Of a stretch of 64,000 bases of DNA, positions 46,464 to 55,213 are shown in pieces (position 1 is the stretch's first letter; the number at the start of each line of letters is the position of its first letter). Where the stretch lies: assembly GCA_014649355.1 (NCBI GenBank), contig BMSW01000016.1, positions 62,001 to 126,000 of the forward strand, written 5' to 3'. Below the pieces are notes generated by a model. The model was not told the DNA's origin. It made no database searches and worked only from the letters and a program-made list of their open reading frames with translations. The stretch comes from Streptomyces althioticus. GTDB taxonomy: Bacteria > Actinomycetota > Actinomycetes > Streptomycetales > Streptomycetaceae. Position numbers and translations under genes: made by a program.

Positions 46464-48177
46464 GATCTCCCGCGAGGCGTACGCCGACCTGTTCGGGCCG
46501 ACCACCGGCGACCGGATCCGGCTCGCCGACACCGATCTGCTCATCGAGATCGAGGAGGACCGCTCGGGCGGCCCCGGACGCGCGGGCGACGAGGCGGTGT
46601 TCGGCGGCGGCAAGGTCATCCGCGAGTCGATGGGCCAGGCCACCGCCACCCGCGCCGACGGCGCCCCCGACACCGTGATCACCGGCGCGGTCGTCGTCGA
46701 CCACTGGGGCGTCGTCAAGGCCGACGTCGGCATCCGCGACGGACGGATCACCGGCATCGGGAAGGCCGGCAACCCCGGCACCATGGACGGGGTCCACCCC
46801 GACCTGGTGATCGGCCCCGAGACCGAGATCGTCGCGGGCAACGGGAAGATCCTGACCGCCGGGGCGATCGACGCGCACGTCCACTTCATCTGCCCGCAGA
46901 TCGCCGACGAGGCGCTGGCCTCCGGCATCACCACGCTGGTCGGCGGCGGCACCGGACCCGCCGAGGGCTCCAAGGCGACCACCGTCACGCCCGGCCCCTG
47001 GCACCTCGCCCGGATGCTGGAGGCGATGGAGGCGTACCCGCTGAACATCGGGCTGCTCGGCAAGGGCAACACCGTGTCCCAGGACGCCCTGTTGTCGCAG
47101 ATCCGGGGCGGCGCCGTCGGGCTGAAGCTGCACGAGGACTGGGGGTCCACCCCGGCCGTCATCGACGCCGCGCTCACCGCGGCCGACCGGACCGGCGTGC
47201 AGGTCGCCATCCACACCGACACCCTCAACGAGGCCGGTTTCGTGGGCGACACGCTCGCCGCGATCGCCGGGCGCGGCATCCACGCGTACCACACCGAGGG
47301 TGCGGGCGGCGGGCACGCGCCGGACATCATGACCGTCGTCTCCCAGCCGCACGTCCTGCCCAGCTCCACCAACCCGACGCGTCCGTTCACCGTCAACACC
47401 GTCGAGGAGCACCTCGACATGCTGATGGTCTGCCACCACCTGAACCCGGCCGTCCCCGAGGACCTGGCCTTCGCCGAGTCGCGGATCCGGCCGTCCACCA
47501 TCGGCGCGGAGGACGTGCTCCACGACCTCGGCGCCATCTCCGTGATCTCCTCCGACTCCCAGGCGATGGGACGCGTCGGCGAGGTGATCATGCGGACCTG
47601 GCAGACGGCCCATGTGATGAAGCGCAGGCGCGGCGCGCTGCCCGGCGACGGGCGGGCCGACAACCACCGGGTCCGTCGCTATGTCGCCAAATACACGATC
47701 AACCCGGCGGTGGCGCAGGGCATGGCCGGGGAGATCGGCTCCGTGGAGAGCGGCAAGCTGGCCGATCTCGTGCTGTGGGAACCGAAGTTCTTCGGGGTCA
47801 AGCCCCAACTCGTCCTCAAGGGCGGGCAGATCGCCTACGCGCAGATGGGGGACGCCAACGCGTCCATCCCGACCCCGCAGCCGGTGCTGCCCCGGCCCAT
47901 GTTCGGCGCGACCGGACGGGCGCCCGCCGCCAACTCGGTCAACTTCGTCGCTCAGGCCGCCCTCGACGCCGGGCTGCCCGACCGGCTCGGGCTGGGCAAA
48001 CGGTGGGCGGTCATCGACTCCACACGCGGGGTGACCAAGGCGGACATGCGGGAGAACGACGCCCTGCCGGACGTGCGGATCGACCCCGACAGCTTCGCCG
48101 TGCGCATCGACGGGGAGCTGGTCGAGGCGACGCCGGCCGAGGAACTTCCGCTCGCCCAGCGCTACTTCCTCTTCTGA
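46456..48177 (+). CDS. ureC: Urease subunit alpha (catalytic)
   Basis: A 573-residue nickel hydrolase that splits urea to ammonia and carbamate. The metal and catalytic residues are in place: H141 and H143 (A-H-V-H-F), the carbamylated lysine K224 (G-L-K-L-H-E-D-W-G), H253 (H-T-D-T-L-N-E), H279 (H-T-E-G-A-G-G-G-H), the flap histidine in V-C-H-H-L-N-P and the aspartate of S-S-D-S-Q-A-M-G-R. ATG 46456 overlaps the ureB end by 8 bp, and its stop overlaps the ureF start (TGATG). Confidence 0.97.
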   Translation: MPEISREAYADLFGPTTGDRIRLADTDLLIEIEEDRSGGPGRAGDEAVFGGGKVIRESMGQATATRADGAPDTVITGAVVVDHWGVVKADVGIRDGRITGIGKAGNPGTMDGVHPDLVIGPETEIVAGNGKILTAGAIDAHVHFICPQIADEALASGITTLVGGGTGPAEGSKATTVTPGPWHLARMLEAMEAYPLNIGLLGKGNTVSQDALLSQIRGGAVGLKLHEDWGSTPAVIDAALTAADRTGVQVAIHTDTLNEAGFVGDTLAAIAGRGIHAYHTEGAGGGHAPDIMTVVSQPHVLPSSTNPTRPFTVNTVEEHLDMLMVCHHLNPAVPEDLAFAESRIRPSTIGAEDVLHDLGAISVISSDSQAMGRVGEVIMRTWQTAHVMKRRRGALPGDGRADNHRVRRYVAKYTINPAVAQGMAGEIGSVESGKLADLVLWEPKFFGVKPQLVLKGGQIAYAQMGDANASIPTPQPVLPRPMFGATGRAPAANSVNFVAQAALDAGLPDRLGLGKRWAVIDSTRGVTKADMRENDALPDVRIDPDSFAVRIDGELVEATPAEELPLAQRYFLF

Positions 48178-48866
48178 TGTCCAGGGTTCCGATGTCCAGG
48201 GCAGCGCTGCTCGTCCTGGCCGACGGACGGTTCCCCGCGGGCGGGCACGCCCACTCCGGCGGGGCGGAGGCCGCGGTGCACGCCGGGCGGATCACCGGCG
48301 CGGAAAGCCTGGAGGAGTTCTGCCGGGGGCGGCTCCACACCACGGGGCTGGTGTCGGCCGCGGTCGCCGCGTCCGCCGCGTTGGGCGTGGACCCGGGGGA
48401 GTTGGACGCGGCTGCCGACGCCCGTACGCCGTCGCCCGCACTGCGTGCGGCGGCCCGCAAGCTGGGACGCCAGTTGCTGCGCGCCGCCCGTGCGGCCTGG
48501 GCGAGTCCCGAACTGGACGCCCTGGCGCGGCGCTTCCCCAAAGGGGCGCACCAGCCGGTGGTGTTGGGGGTGGCCGCGCGGGCGGCCGGACTCGGCGCGG
48601 AGGACGCGGCGCACTGCGCGCTGTACGAGAGCGTGGGTGGGCCGGCGACGGCGACGGTACGGCTGCTCAGCCTGGACCCGTTCGACGCGACGGGCGTTCT
48701 CGCGCGTCTGGCGCCGGAGGTGGATCGCGTGGCGGAGACGGCGGTGCGGGCGGGGCGGCGGGTCGCCGAGGTGGGCACCGACGCGTTGCCGGTGGCGTCC
48801 GCGCCTCTGCTGGAGATTTACGCCGAGGCGCATGCGAGGCGTGCGGGACGGTTGTTCGCGTCATGA
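48177..48866 (+). CDS. ureF: Urease accessory protein UreF
   Basis: A 229-residue accessory protein that, with UreD and UreG, loads nickel into apo-urease. The UreF opening L-A-D-G-R-F-P-A-G-G-H-A-H-S-G-G is clear, as is the C-terminal S-A-P-L-L-E-I-Y-A-E-A-H. The ATG at 48177 shares a base with the ureC stop, indicating coupling; a second ATG at 48192 is an alternative start. After its stop the operon is interrupted by 332 bp carrying two copies of a 45-bp repeat before ureG. Confidence 0.92.
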   Translation: MSRVPMSRAALLVLADGRFPAGGHAHSGGAEAAVHAGRITGAESLEEFCRGRLHTTGLVSAAVAASAALGVDPGELDAAADARTPSPALRAAARKLGRQLLRAARAAWASPELDALARRFPKGAHQPVVLGVAARAAGLGAEDAAHCALYESVGGPATATVRLLSLDPFDATGVLARLAPEVDRVAETAVRAGRRVAEVGTDALPVASAPLLEIYAEAHARRAGRLFAS

Positions 48867-48877
48867 GGTTCGTCGTC

Positions 48878-48922
48878 GGGTGCGGGTCTGTGGGGGGTGT
48901 TCGCGCAGTTCCCCGCGCCCCT
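48878..48922 (+). repeat. 45-bp interspersed repeat, copy A
   Basis: Begins GGGTGCGGG and contains the core TTCGCGCAGTTCCCCGCG. It is 43 of 45 identical to copy B, 134 bp downstream in the same orientation. The core matches a repeat that I recall being scattered through many Streptomyces intergenic regions. Confidence 0.85.
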
Positions 48923-49011
48923 GAGGGGGCCGGTGCGGGGGCTCGCTCTGATCGCCCGGCCCGCCTCGGCGCCCCGTCCGCCCACCGGGAGTGTGTGGTC
49001 GGTTCGTGGGC

Positions 49012-49056
49012 GGGTGCGGGGCTGTGGGGGTTGTTCGCGCAGTTCCCCGCGCCCCT
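49012..49056 (+). repeat. 45-bp interspersed repeat, copy B
   Basis: Direct copy of the 48878-48922 repeat with two substitutions. The run CGCGCAGTTCCCCGCG gives partial self-complementarity, so the transcript may fold locally. Confidence 0.85.
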
Positions 49057-49198
49057 TGGGGGAGACCCGCCCCCGCGTCCGCCCATCCACCCGGGTTCGC
49101 CCCCGGCGTCCGTCCACCGGCCCCGCCCTCGACCCCGACCACACCGACCGTCCGTCCCCTCGTCGACCCGGACGTGACGCCAACCGCGGAGGTGCCCC

Positions 49199-49869
<671 letters not shown>

Positions 49870-49882
<13 letters not shown>

Positions 49883-50676
49883 ACACCGCGGGCGTCCGGG
49901 CCGAGGCGGAGATCCGCGCCCGTGCGGACGGCCGGGGCGGCACGGCCCTGCCCGTGCTGGAGAGCCGGGGCCCCCTCGCCCTGCGGCGCACGCGGGGGAG
50001 CGGCGCCACCGCGCACGTCATGCTGGTCGGTGCGATGAGCGGCCCGCACGGCGGGGACCACTTCACCGTCCGCGCCGGCGTCGGCGCGGACGCCCGGCTG
50101 CGGGTCGGCTCGGCCGCGGCCACGCTCGCCCTGCCGGGCCAGCACGGGGGCCAGGCTCGTCAGGACGTGCGGATCACCGTCGCTGCCGGAGGCGAACTGC
50201 ACTGGCTGCCCGAGCCGTTGATCTCCGTCACGGGCAGCGAGCTGGCCGTGCACACCCACGTCGACCTGGAGCCCGGCGCCCGGCTGGTGCTCCGTGAGGA
50301 ACTGGTGCTGGGGCGGACCGGCGAGGATCCCGGACGGCTCACCTCCCGGCTCACCGTGCGCGTCGACGGGCGCCCCGTCCTCGACCAGGAACTCGAGCTT
50401 GACCCCGGCGCCCCCAACGGCTGGGACGGCCCCGCCGTACTGGGCGGCCACCGTGCCGTCGGACAACTCGTCGTCGTCGATCCGGAGTTCACGGACAAGC
50501 CGGTCGCGCCCAACGTGCCCGCCGACGGCCTCGCCGTCCTCCCGCTGGCCGGGCCCGCCGTCCTGGTCAGCGCCGTGGCGCCGGACGCCCTGACGCTGCG
50601 CCGACTGCTGGACCGGGCGCCCGCCTCCTTCACCCCCGCCTCCCCGGCCACCCCCGCCTCCCCGGCGTCCGCATGA
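49870..50676 (+). CDS. ureD: Urease accessory protein UreD (UreH)
   Basis: A 268-residue beta-rich scaffold that docks on urease and conducts nickel from UreG. Family features are the early R-G-P-L-A-L-R-R-T, G-G-D-H-F-T-V-R-A-G-V, H-W-L-P-E-P-L-I and the V-L-R-E-E-L-V-L-G-R-T segment. The start is either ATG 49870 or GTG 49879; the latter gives a GTGA overlap with the ureG stop, and both imply coupling. The last 15 residues are a P-A-S/P-A-T repeat with no family counterpart. Confidence 0.92.
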
Positions 50677-50760
50677 CACCACCGCCATGTCCGCTTATCG
50701 GATTGGCAAAGAAGGCGCATCCCCTCTGTCGCCCATGTCCTCCGGGAGACGAGGATCCAA

Positions 50761-50789
50761 CCCCGTACGCATCGAAACCACGTACGGGG
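50761..50789 (+). promoter_or_regulatory. Hairpin masking the tap ribosome-binding site
   Basis: CCCCGTACG (50761-50769) and CGTACGGGG (50781-50789) are perfect 9-bp inverted arms around an 11-nt loop. The right arm contributes the first part of the GGGGAGG ribosome-binding site of tap, so the folded leader would block initiation. Confidence 0.55.
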
Positions 50790-50797
50790 AGGCCCCC

Positions 50798-52399
50798 TTG
50801 AGGGACAGCAGAGCGAAGAGGCGGGTGGCGGCGCTCGGTTCGGCCGGCGTGCTCGTCACATCCGCACTCATAGCCGGCGCCGTCGCGGCGCCCACCGCGA
50901 GCGCGACGGCGGACACCCGTCACGGCAAGGACCGTGAGGCCCAGGGCGTGGCCGTCGCCGCGGCCCGAGCCGCCAAGACCGGCATCGACTGGCAGGACTG
51001 CCCCGCCGACTGGAACCTGCCCCGGCCCATCCAGTGCGGCTGGGTCTCCGTGCCGCTGGACTACGCCAAGCCGAACGGCAAGCAGATCAAGCTCGCCGTC
51101 GACCGCGTCGCGAACACCGGCACGTCGGCCGAACGGCAGGGCGCGCTGCTGTACAACCCGGGCGGCCCCGGCGGCTCCGGCCTGCGCTTCCCGGCCCGGG
51201 TCACCTCGAAGAACGCCGTCTGGGCCAACACCGCCAAGGCGTACGACTTCGTCGGCTTCGACCCGCGCGGCGTGGGGAAGTCCGCGCCCATCTCCTGCGG
51301 CGACCCGCAGGAGTTCGTGAAGGCGCCCAAGGCCGACCCGGTTCCGCGCACCGAGGCCGACAAGCGCGCACAGCGCAAGCTCGCCCGCGAGTACGCCGAG
51401 GGCTGCCTCGAGCGCAGCGGCACCATGCTGCCGCACATGACCACCCCGAACACCGCCCGCGACCTCGACGTCATCCGTGCGGCACTCGGCGAGAAGAAGC
51501 TCAACTACCTGGGCGTTTCCTACGGCACCTACCTCGGCGCCGTCTACGCCACCCTGTTCCCCGGCCACGTGCGCCGCATGGTCGTGGACAGCGTGGTCAA
51601 CCCGTCCCGCCAGAAGATCTGGTACCAGGCCAACCTGGACCAGAACGTCGCCTTCGAGACCCGCTGGCAGGACTGGCAGGACTGGGTGGCGAAGAACGAC
51701 GCCGTCTACCACCTCGGCACCACCCGGGCCGCCGTCCAGCAGCAGTGGCTGAAGCTGCGCGCCGCCGCCGCGAAGCAGCCGTTCGGCGGAGTCGTCGGCC
51801 CCGCCGAGCTGATCGGCTTCTTCCAGAGCGCCCCGTACTACGACTCCGCGTGGGCCCCGGTCGCCGAGGTGTTCAGCCAGGCCGCCGCGGGGAACACCCA
51901 GGCGGTGGTCGACGCCGCCGCCCCGGACCTGTCCGACACGGCGGGCAACGCGGCCGCGGAGAACGGCAACGCCGTCTACAACGCGGTCGAGTGCACCGAC
52001 GCCAAGTGGCCCACCGACTGGCGCACCTGGGACCGGGACACCACCCGGCTGCACCGTGACCACCCGTTCCTGACCTGGGCCAACACGTGGATGAACCTGC
52101 CCTGCGCCACCTGGCCGGTTCCCCAGCGCACCCCCGTCGACGTGAAGACCGGCAAGGGCCTGCCGCCCGTGCTGATCGTCCAGTCCGAGCGGGACGCGGC
52201 CACCCCGTACGGCGGCGCCGTCGAACTGCACAAGCGGCTCAAGGGCTCCCGCCTGATCACCGAGCGGGACGCCGGCTCCCACGGCGTCACCGGGCTGGTC
52301 AACCCGTGCGTCAACGACCGGGTCGACACCTACCTGCTCACCGGGAAGCTCGACCGCTCCGACGTGACCTGCGCCCCGCACGCCACGCCGAAGCCGTAA
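50798..52399 (+). CDS. tap: Secreted tripeptidyl aminopeptidase
   Basis: A 533-residue exported serine peptidase of family S33 that removes tripeptides from N-termini. A Sec signal occupies about residues 1-37 (basic R-A-K-R-R, then a hydrophobic core ending A-S-A). The core has the oxyanion P-G-G-P-G-G-S-G, the nucleophile elbow G-V-S-Y-G-T, the aspartate in S-E-R-D-A-A-T-P and the histidine in A-G-S-H-G-V-T. It closely resembles the S. lividans Tap protein as I remember it. TTG 50798 is chosen because GGGGAGG lies 5 nt upstream and the signal peptide then starts where expected. A strong terminator follows. Confidence 0.93.
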   Translation: MRDSRAKRRVAALGSAGVLVTSALIAGAVAAPTASATADTRHGKDREAQGVAVAAARAAKTGIDWQDCPADWNLPRPIQCGWVSVPLDYAKPNGKQIKLAVDRVANTGTSAERQGALLYNPGGPGGSGLRFPARVTSKNAVWANTAKAYDFVGFDPRGVGKSAPISCGDPQEFVKAPKADPVPRTEADKRAQRKLAREYAEGCLERSGTMLPHMTTPNTARDLDVIRAALGEKKLNYLGVSYGTYLGAVYATLFPGHVRRMVVDSVVNPSRQKIWYQANLDQNVAFETRWQDWQDWVAKNDAVYHLGTTRAAVQQQWLKLRAAAAKQPFGGVVGPAELIGFFQSAPYYDSAWAPVAEVFSQAAAGNTQAVVDAAAPDLSDTAGNAAAENGNAVYNAVECTDAKWPTDWRTWDRDTTRLHRDHPFLTWANTWMNLPCATWPVPQRTPVDVKTGKGLPPVLIVQSERDAATPYGGAVELHKRLKGSRLITERDAGSHGVTGLVNPCVNDRVDTYLLTGKLDRSDVTCAPHATPKP

Positions 52400-52409
52400 G
52401 CGCACGACC

Positions 52410-52446
52410 GTGAGGGGCGGCCGGGAACACCCCGGCCGCCCCTCAC
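52410..52446. terminator. Bidirectional terminator between tap and plsC-type gene
   Basis: A perfect 16-bp stem starting GTGAGGGGCGGCCGGG (52410-52425) with a 5-nt loop and its complement at 52431-52446, between convergent genes. Confidence 0.88.
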
Positions 52447-52462
52447 TCGTGTCCGGCGAGGC

Positions 52463-53194
52463 TCACCGCGACGGCGTGCGCGACGCCCGCCGCTTTTCCT
52501 CCGCCTTGCGTTCGGCCTCCGCGGCCTTCACGTCGGCCGCGTACCGGTCGACGTACTCCTGCTCGGAGAGGGAGAGGATGGCGTACATGATCTCGTCGGT
52601 GACGGCCCGCAGGACCGCCTTCTCGTTCTCCATGCCCTGGTAGCGCGAGAAGTCCAGCGGCTCGCCGAAGCGGATCACCACCGGGTGGATGCGGGGGATC
52701 TTCCGGCCGGGCGGCTGCGCCTCGAACGTGCCGATCATCGCGCAGGGCACCACCGGGACGCCCGCCTTGAGGGCCATCACCGCCACGCCGACCTTGCCCT
52801 TGTAGAGACGGCCGTCGTGCGAGCGGGTGCCCTCCGGGTAGATGCCGAGCAGTTCCCCCTTGCTCAGCACCCCGAGCCCTTCGCGGATCGCCGCCTGCCC
52901 GGCGTCCTTGCCGGAGCGGTCGACGGGGATCTGTCCGGCGCTGTGGAAGAAGAACGCCGTCAGCCGCCCCTTGAGGCCCGGCCCGGTGAAGTACTCGGCC
53001 TTGGCGAGGAAGGTGATGCGGCGCTTCAGCACGGCCGGCATCAGGAAGTGGTCCGAGAACGACAGGTGGTTCCCCGCCACGATCGCGGCGCCGGAGGACG
53101 GGACATGCGCCAGGCCCTCGATCCGCGGCCGGAAGACCAGTCTGAGCAGCGGGCCCAACAACACGTATTTGAGCAGGTAGTAGAACAAAAGCAC
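52463..53194 (-). CDS. 1-acyl-sn-glycerol-3-phosphate acyltransferase (PlsC family)
   Basis: A 243-residue membrane-associated acyltransferase that adds the second acyl chain during phosphatidic-acid synthesis. The catalytic H-x4-D is N-H-L-S-F-S-D-H-F, the glycerophosphate-binding block is Y-P-E-G-T-R-S, and a hydrophobic N-terminus (Y-Y-L-L-K-Y-V-L-L-G-P-L-L) anchors it. A lysine/glutamate-rich C-terminal helix (about 215-243) is typical of the actinobacterial versions. GTG 53194 has GAGGAGC in front. The cell probably has other paralogues, so the specific acyl acceptor is uncertain. Confidence 0.9.
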   Translation of the reverse strand: MLLFYYLLKYVLLGPLLRLVFRPRIEGLAHVPSSGAAIVAGNHLSFSDHFLMPAVLKRRITFLAKAEYFTGPGLKGRLTAFFFHSAGQIPVDRSGKDAGQAAIREGLGVLSKGELLGIYPEGTRSHDGRLYKGKVGVAVMALKAGVPVVPCAMIGTFEAQPPGRKIPRIHPVVIRFGEPLDFSRYQGMENEKAVLRAVTDEIMYAILSLSEQEYVDRYAADVKAAEAERKAEEKRRASRTPSR

Positions 53195-53372
53195 GCTCCT
53201 CGACTCTGGGAAACGACGGGATCGCCGCGTTCCAGCAGGTCATCCGGCACGTCGTGAACTGCCAGTCTAGGACCGGGTGACGGGCCGGGCACCAGGTTCG
53301 ACGGGAACCGGAACCCATCGCCCCGGACAGCCGCCCGCACATCACCGCGGCCCCCGCCCGCGCACCGGCCGG

Positions 53373-53378
53373 TACGCT
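53373..53378 (+). promoter_or_regulatory. -10 box of leaderless rpiB-like transcript
   Basis: TACGCT ends 7 nt before the ATG at 53386; no ribosome-binding site. Confidence 0.45.
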
Positions 53379-53385
53379 CGACGGC

Positions 53386-53841
53386 ATGCGGATCTCCGTC
53401 TCCTCCGACATGGACGAACCGGTCGCCCGCGCGCTGGTCGACGCCCTGCGCGAGCGCGGCCACGAGGTGCGCGCGCACGGCGCGCTGAGCCCCGGGGACG
53501 ACCCGCGGTGGGCCGTCTGCTCCGCGGCCGCCGCCCGCGACGTCGCCGAAGGAAGGGCCGACCAGGCGGTGGTGTGCTGCTGGACCGGGACCGGGGCGTC
53601 GATCGCCGCCAACAAGGTGCCCGGCGCCCGGGCCGCCCTGTGCACCGACGCGTACACCGCCGACGGCGCCCGCCGCTGGAACGACGCCAACGTGCTGGCG
53701 CTGAGCCTGCGGCTCACCTCGGTCCCGCTGCTCCACGAGATCCTCGACGCCTGGTTCGCCGGCCGGCCCAGCGCCGACCCCGAGGACCGGGCCAACGTGG
53801 AGCACACCACCCGGCTGGACGGCGGGCGCACCGGAGCCTGA
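53386..53841 (+). CDS. RpiB/LacAB-family sugar-phosphate isomerase
   Basis: A 151-residue Rossmann-like isomerase. It starts M-R-I-S-V-S-S-D-M, with the later blocks V-V-C-C-W-T-G-T-G-A-S-I-A-A-N-K and W-N-D-A-N-V-L-A-L-S-L-R, the RpiB pattern; the catalytic cysteine is in the V-V-C-C-W segment. The usual activity is ribose-5-phosphate isomerisation, but divergent actinobacterial paralogues act on other sugar phosphates. The last 26 bp, including the stop, are duplicated 52 bp downstream and merge into a tandem repeat. A TACGCT box 7 nt before the ATG suggests a leaderless message. Confidence 0.88.
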   Translation: MRISVSSDMDEPVARALVDALRERGHEVRAHGALSPGDDPRWAVCSAAAARDVAEGRADQAVVCCWTGTGASIAANKVPGARAALCTDAYTADGARRWNDANVLALSLRLTSVPLLHEILDAWFAGRPSADPEDRANVEHTTRLDGGRTGA

Positions 53842-53895
53842 CGGAAGGCGGCGCGCCTTCACCCGTCCCGACGGCGGGCACACCGCAGCCTGACG
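53818..53895 (+). repeat. Duplicated 3' end of the rpiB-like gene
   Basis: The 26 bp at 53818-53843, covering the last codons and stop of the rpiB-like gene, recur at 53870-53895 with two changes (24 of 26). The second copy runs straight into the 23-bp tandem array. Confidence 0.8.
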
Positions 53896-53979
53896 TCCGG
53901 GCCCCTCACTGTCTGACGTCCGGGCCCTTCACAGCCTGACGACCGGGCCTGTCACAGCCTGACGCCCGGGCCCGTCACA
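53888..53979. repeat. 23-bp tandem repeat, four copies
   Basis: Four head-to-tail 23-bp units (53888-53910, 53911-53933, 53934-53956, 53957-53979), each opening G(C/T)CTGACG and ending TCAC(T/A). The last unit contains the TGA of the convergent phosphatase gene (53975-53977 on the minus strand); a similar TCA sits in each unit. The length is not a multiple of three, so copy changes would not extend the reading frame. Confidence 0.9.
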
Positions 53980-55204
53980 GCCGTACGACGACCAGCGCCG
54001 TGTCGTCCGTGGCGCCGCCCGGCGGCAGCAGTTCCCGCAGCACCGTGTCCGCCAGCGGCTCCGGGTCCAGCGCGCGGTGGTGGCGCAGGGACTCCGCCAG
54101 CCGCCGCAGCCCGACGTCGATGTCCTCCCGCCGCCGCTCGATCAGCCCGTCGGTGTAGAGCGCGAGGATCGCCCCCGGCTCGAAGACCGTGGACGCCTGC
54201 GGCCGCGGCCGCGGCTCCGGACGGGCGTCCAGCGGCGGGTCCGTCGCCCGGTCGAGGAACTCCACCCGCCCGTCGCCGTGCAGCAGCACCGGAGGCGGAT
54301 GGCCGGCGCTGCTGTAGGTGATGACGTGCCGGTCGAAGTCGATGAACGTGGTCACGACCGTCGCGGACTCGGCGCCGTCCACCACGTTCGCGTACCGGCC
54401 GAGCACGTTCAGCGCCTGGGCCGGCCCGTCCGCCACCCGGGACGCCGCGCTCAGCGCGCTGCGCAGCTGGCCCATGACCCCGGCCGCCTCCAGACCGTGC
54501 CCCACCACGTCGCCCACCGACACGCCGATGCGGTGGCCGCCCACCAGATCGACCAGGTCGTACCAGTCACCGCACACGTTCAGCGCGCCCACCGCCGGCC
54601 GGTAGCGCACCGCCGCCCTGCGGTGGCCGACCTGCCGGTGCGCCGGCAGCATCGCCTTCTGCAGCACCAGGGCCACCTCACGCTCCCGGGCGTGCGCCTC
54701 GCGCAGCCGGTTGTTGAGCTCCTGCAGCTCACGGGCGCGCGTGTACAGCTCCGCCTCCAGCACCCGTCCCGCCGTGTCGCCGTCGAGCCCCCGGGCCCGC
54801 ACGAACTCGGTGACCTCCTCGACCCGGTGCACGATCAGCCGCACCCGGCCGTCCGGTCCGAGGACCGGGCTGTTCACCGGCGACCAGTAGTGCTCGTGCC
54901 AGTTCCCCGAGTTCTCGGGGGACTCGACGTCGTAGCGCTGCAGGGCCATCGCGTCCCGTTCGCCGGTGGCCAGCACCCGCAGCAGCGAGGCCCGCAAATG
55001 GTGCGAGTGCCTCGAGGCGGGGGAGTTCAGCGACTCCGGGAACACGTCGAACACGTGACGGCCCAGCAGGGAAGCGCGGGGACGCCCGGTGCCGCGCACG
55101 TACGCGTCGTTGACGTCGGCGAACACCAGGTCCGGGGTCAGCAGCGCCACCATGCCCGGGAGCGCCCGGTACACCGCCTCGAAGTCGATCGTCGTGTCTG
55201 CCAT
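53975..55204 (-). CDS. PAS-SpoIIE serine/threonine phosphatase (PP2C type)
   Basis: A 409-residue cytosolic signalling phosphatase. A PAS sensor lies in about residues 8-140 (A-D-V-N-D-A-Y-V-R-G-T-G-R), a short coiled coil follows (about 150-180), and the SpoIIE domain runs from about 195 to the end: G-D-W-Y-D-L-V, V-G-D-V-V-G-H-G-L-E-A-A, S-S-A-G-H-P-P-P, Y-T-D-G-L-I-E and the final D-D-T-A-L-V-V-V. All metal-site aspartates look intact. Such proteins dephosphorylate anti-sigma antagonists. It follows a larger paralogue after 9 bp, so both are co-transcribed. Its stop lies inside a 23-bp tandem repeat. Confidence 0.9.
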   Translation of the reverse strand: MADTTIDFEAVYRALPGMVALLTPDLVFADVNDAYVRGTGRPRASLLGRHVFDVFPESLNSPASRHSHHLRASLLRVLATGERDAMALQRYDVESPENSGNWHEHYWSPVNSPVLGPDGRVRLIVHRVEEVTEFVRARGLDGDTAGRVLEAELYTRARELQELNNRLREAHAREREVALVLQKAMLPAHRQVGHRRAAVRYRPAVGALNVCGDWYDLVDLVGGHRIGVSVGDVVGHGLEAAGVMGQLRSALSAASRVADGPAQALNVLGRYANVVDGAESATVVTTFIDFDRHVITYSSAGHPPPVLLHGDGRVEFLDRATDPPLDARPEPRPRPQASTVFEPGAILALYTDGLIERRREDIDVGLRRLAESLRHHRALDPEPLADTVLRELLPPGGATDDTALVVVRL

Positions 55205-55213
55205 GGCCCCGCC

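Larger units (their letters stand above)
48867..49198. other. 332-bp non-coding gap inside the urease operon
   Basis: No gene is seen here. The gap contains two 45-bp repeats (separate entries), a G/C-rich spacer between them and C-rich DNA up to the ureG ribosome-binding site GGAGG at about 49187. It is the only sizeable spacer in an otherwise tightly packed operon. Confidence 0.7.

Noticed and set aside
48867..49198. Small frames in the ureF-ureG gap
   Set aside because: They consist of translated repeat and C-rich DNA, lack ribosome-binding sites and differ between the two repeat copies.
53888..53979. The 23-bp array as a CRISPR
   Set aside because: Units are head to tail with no spacers, and no cas genes are in the window.
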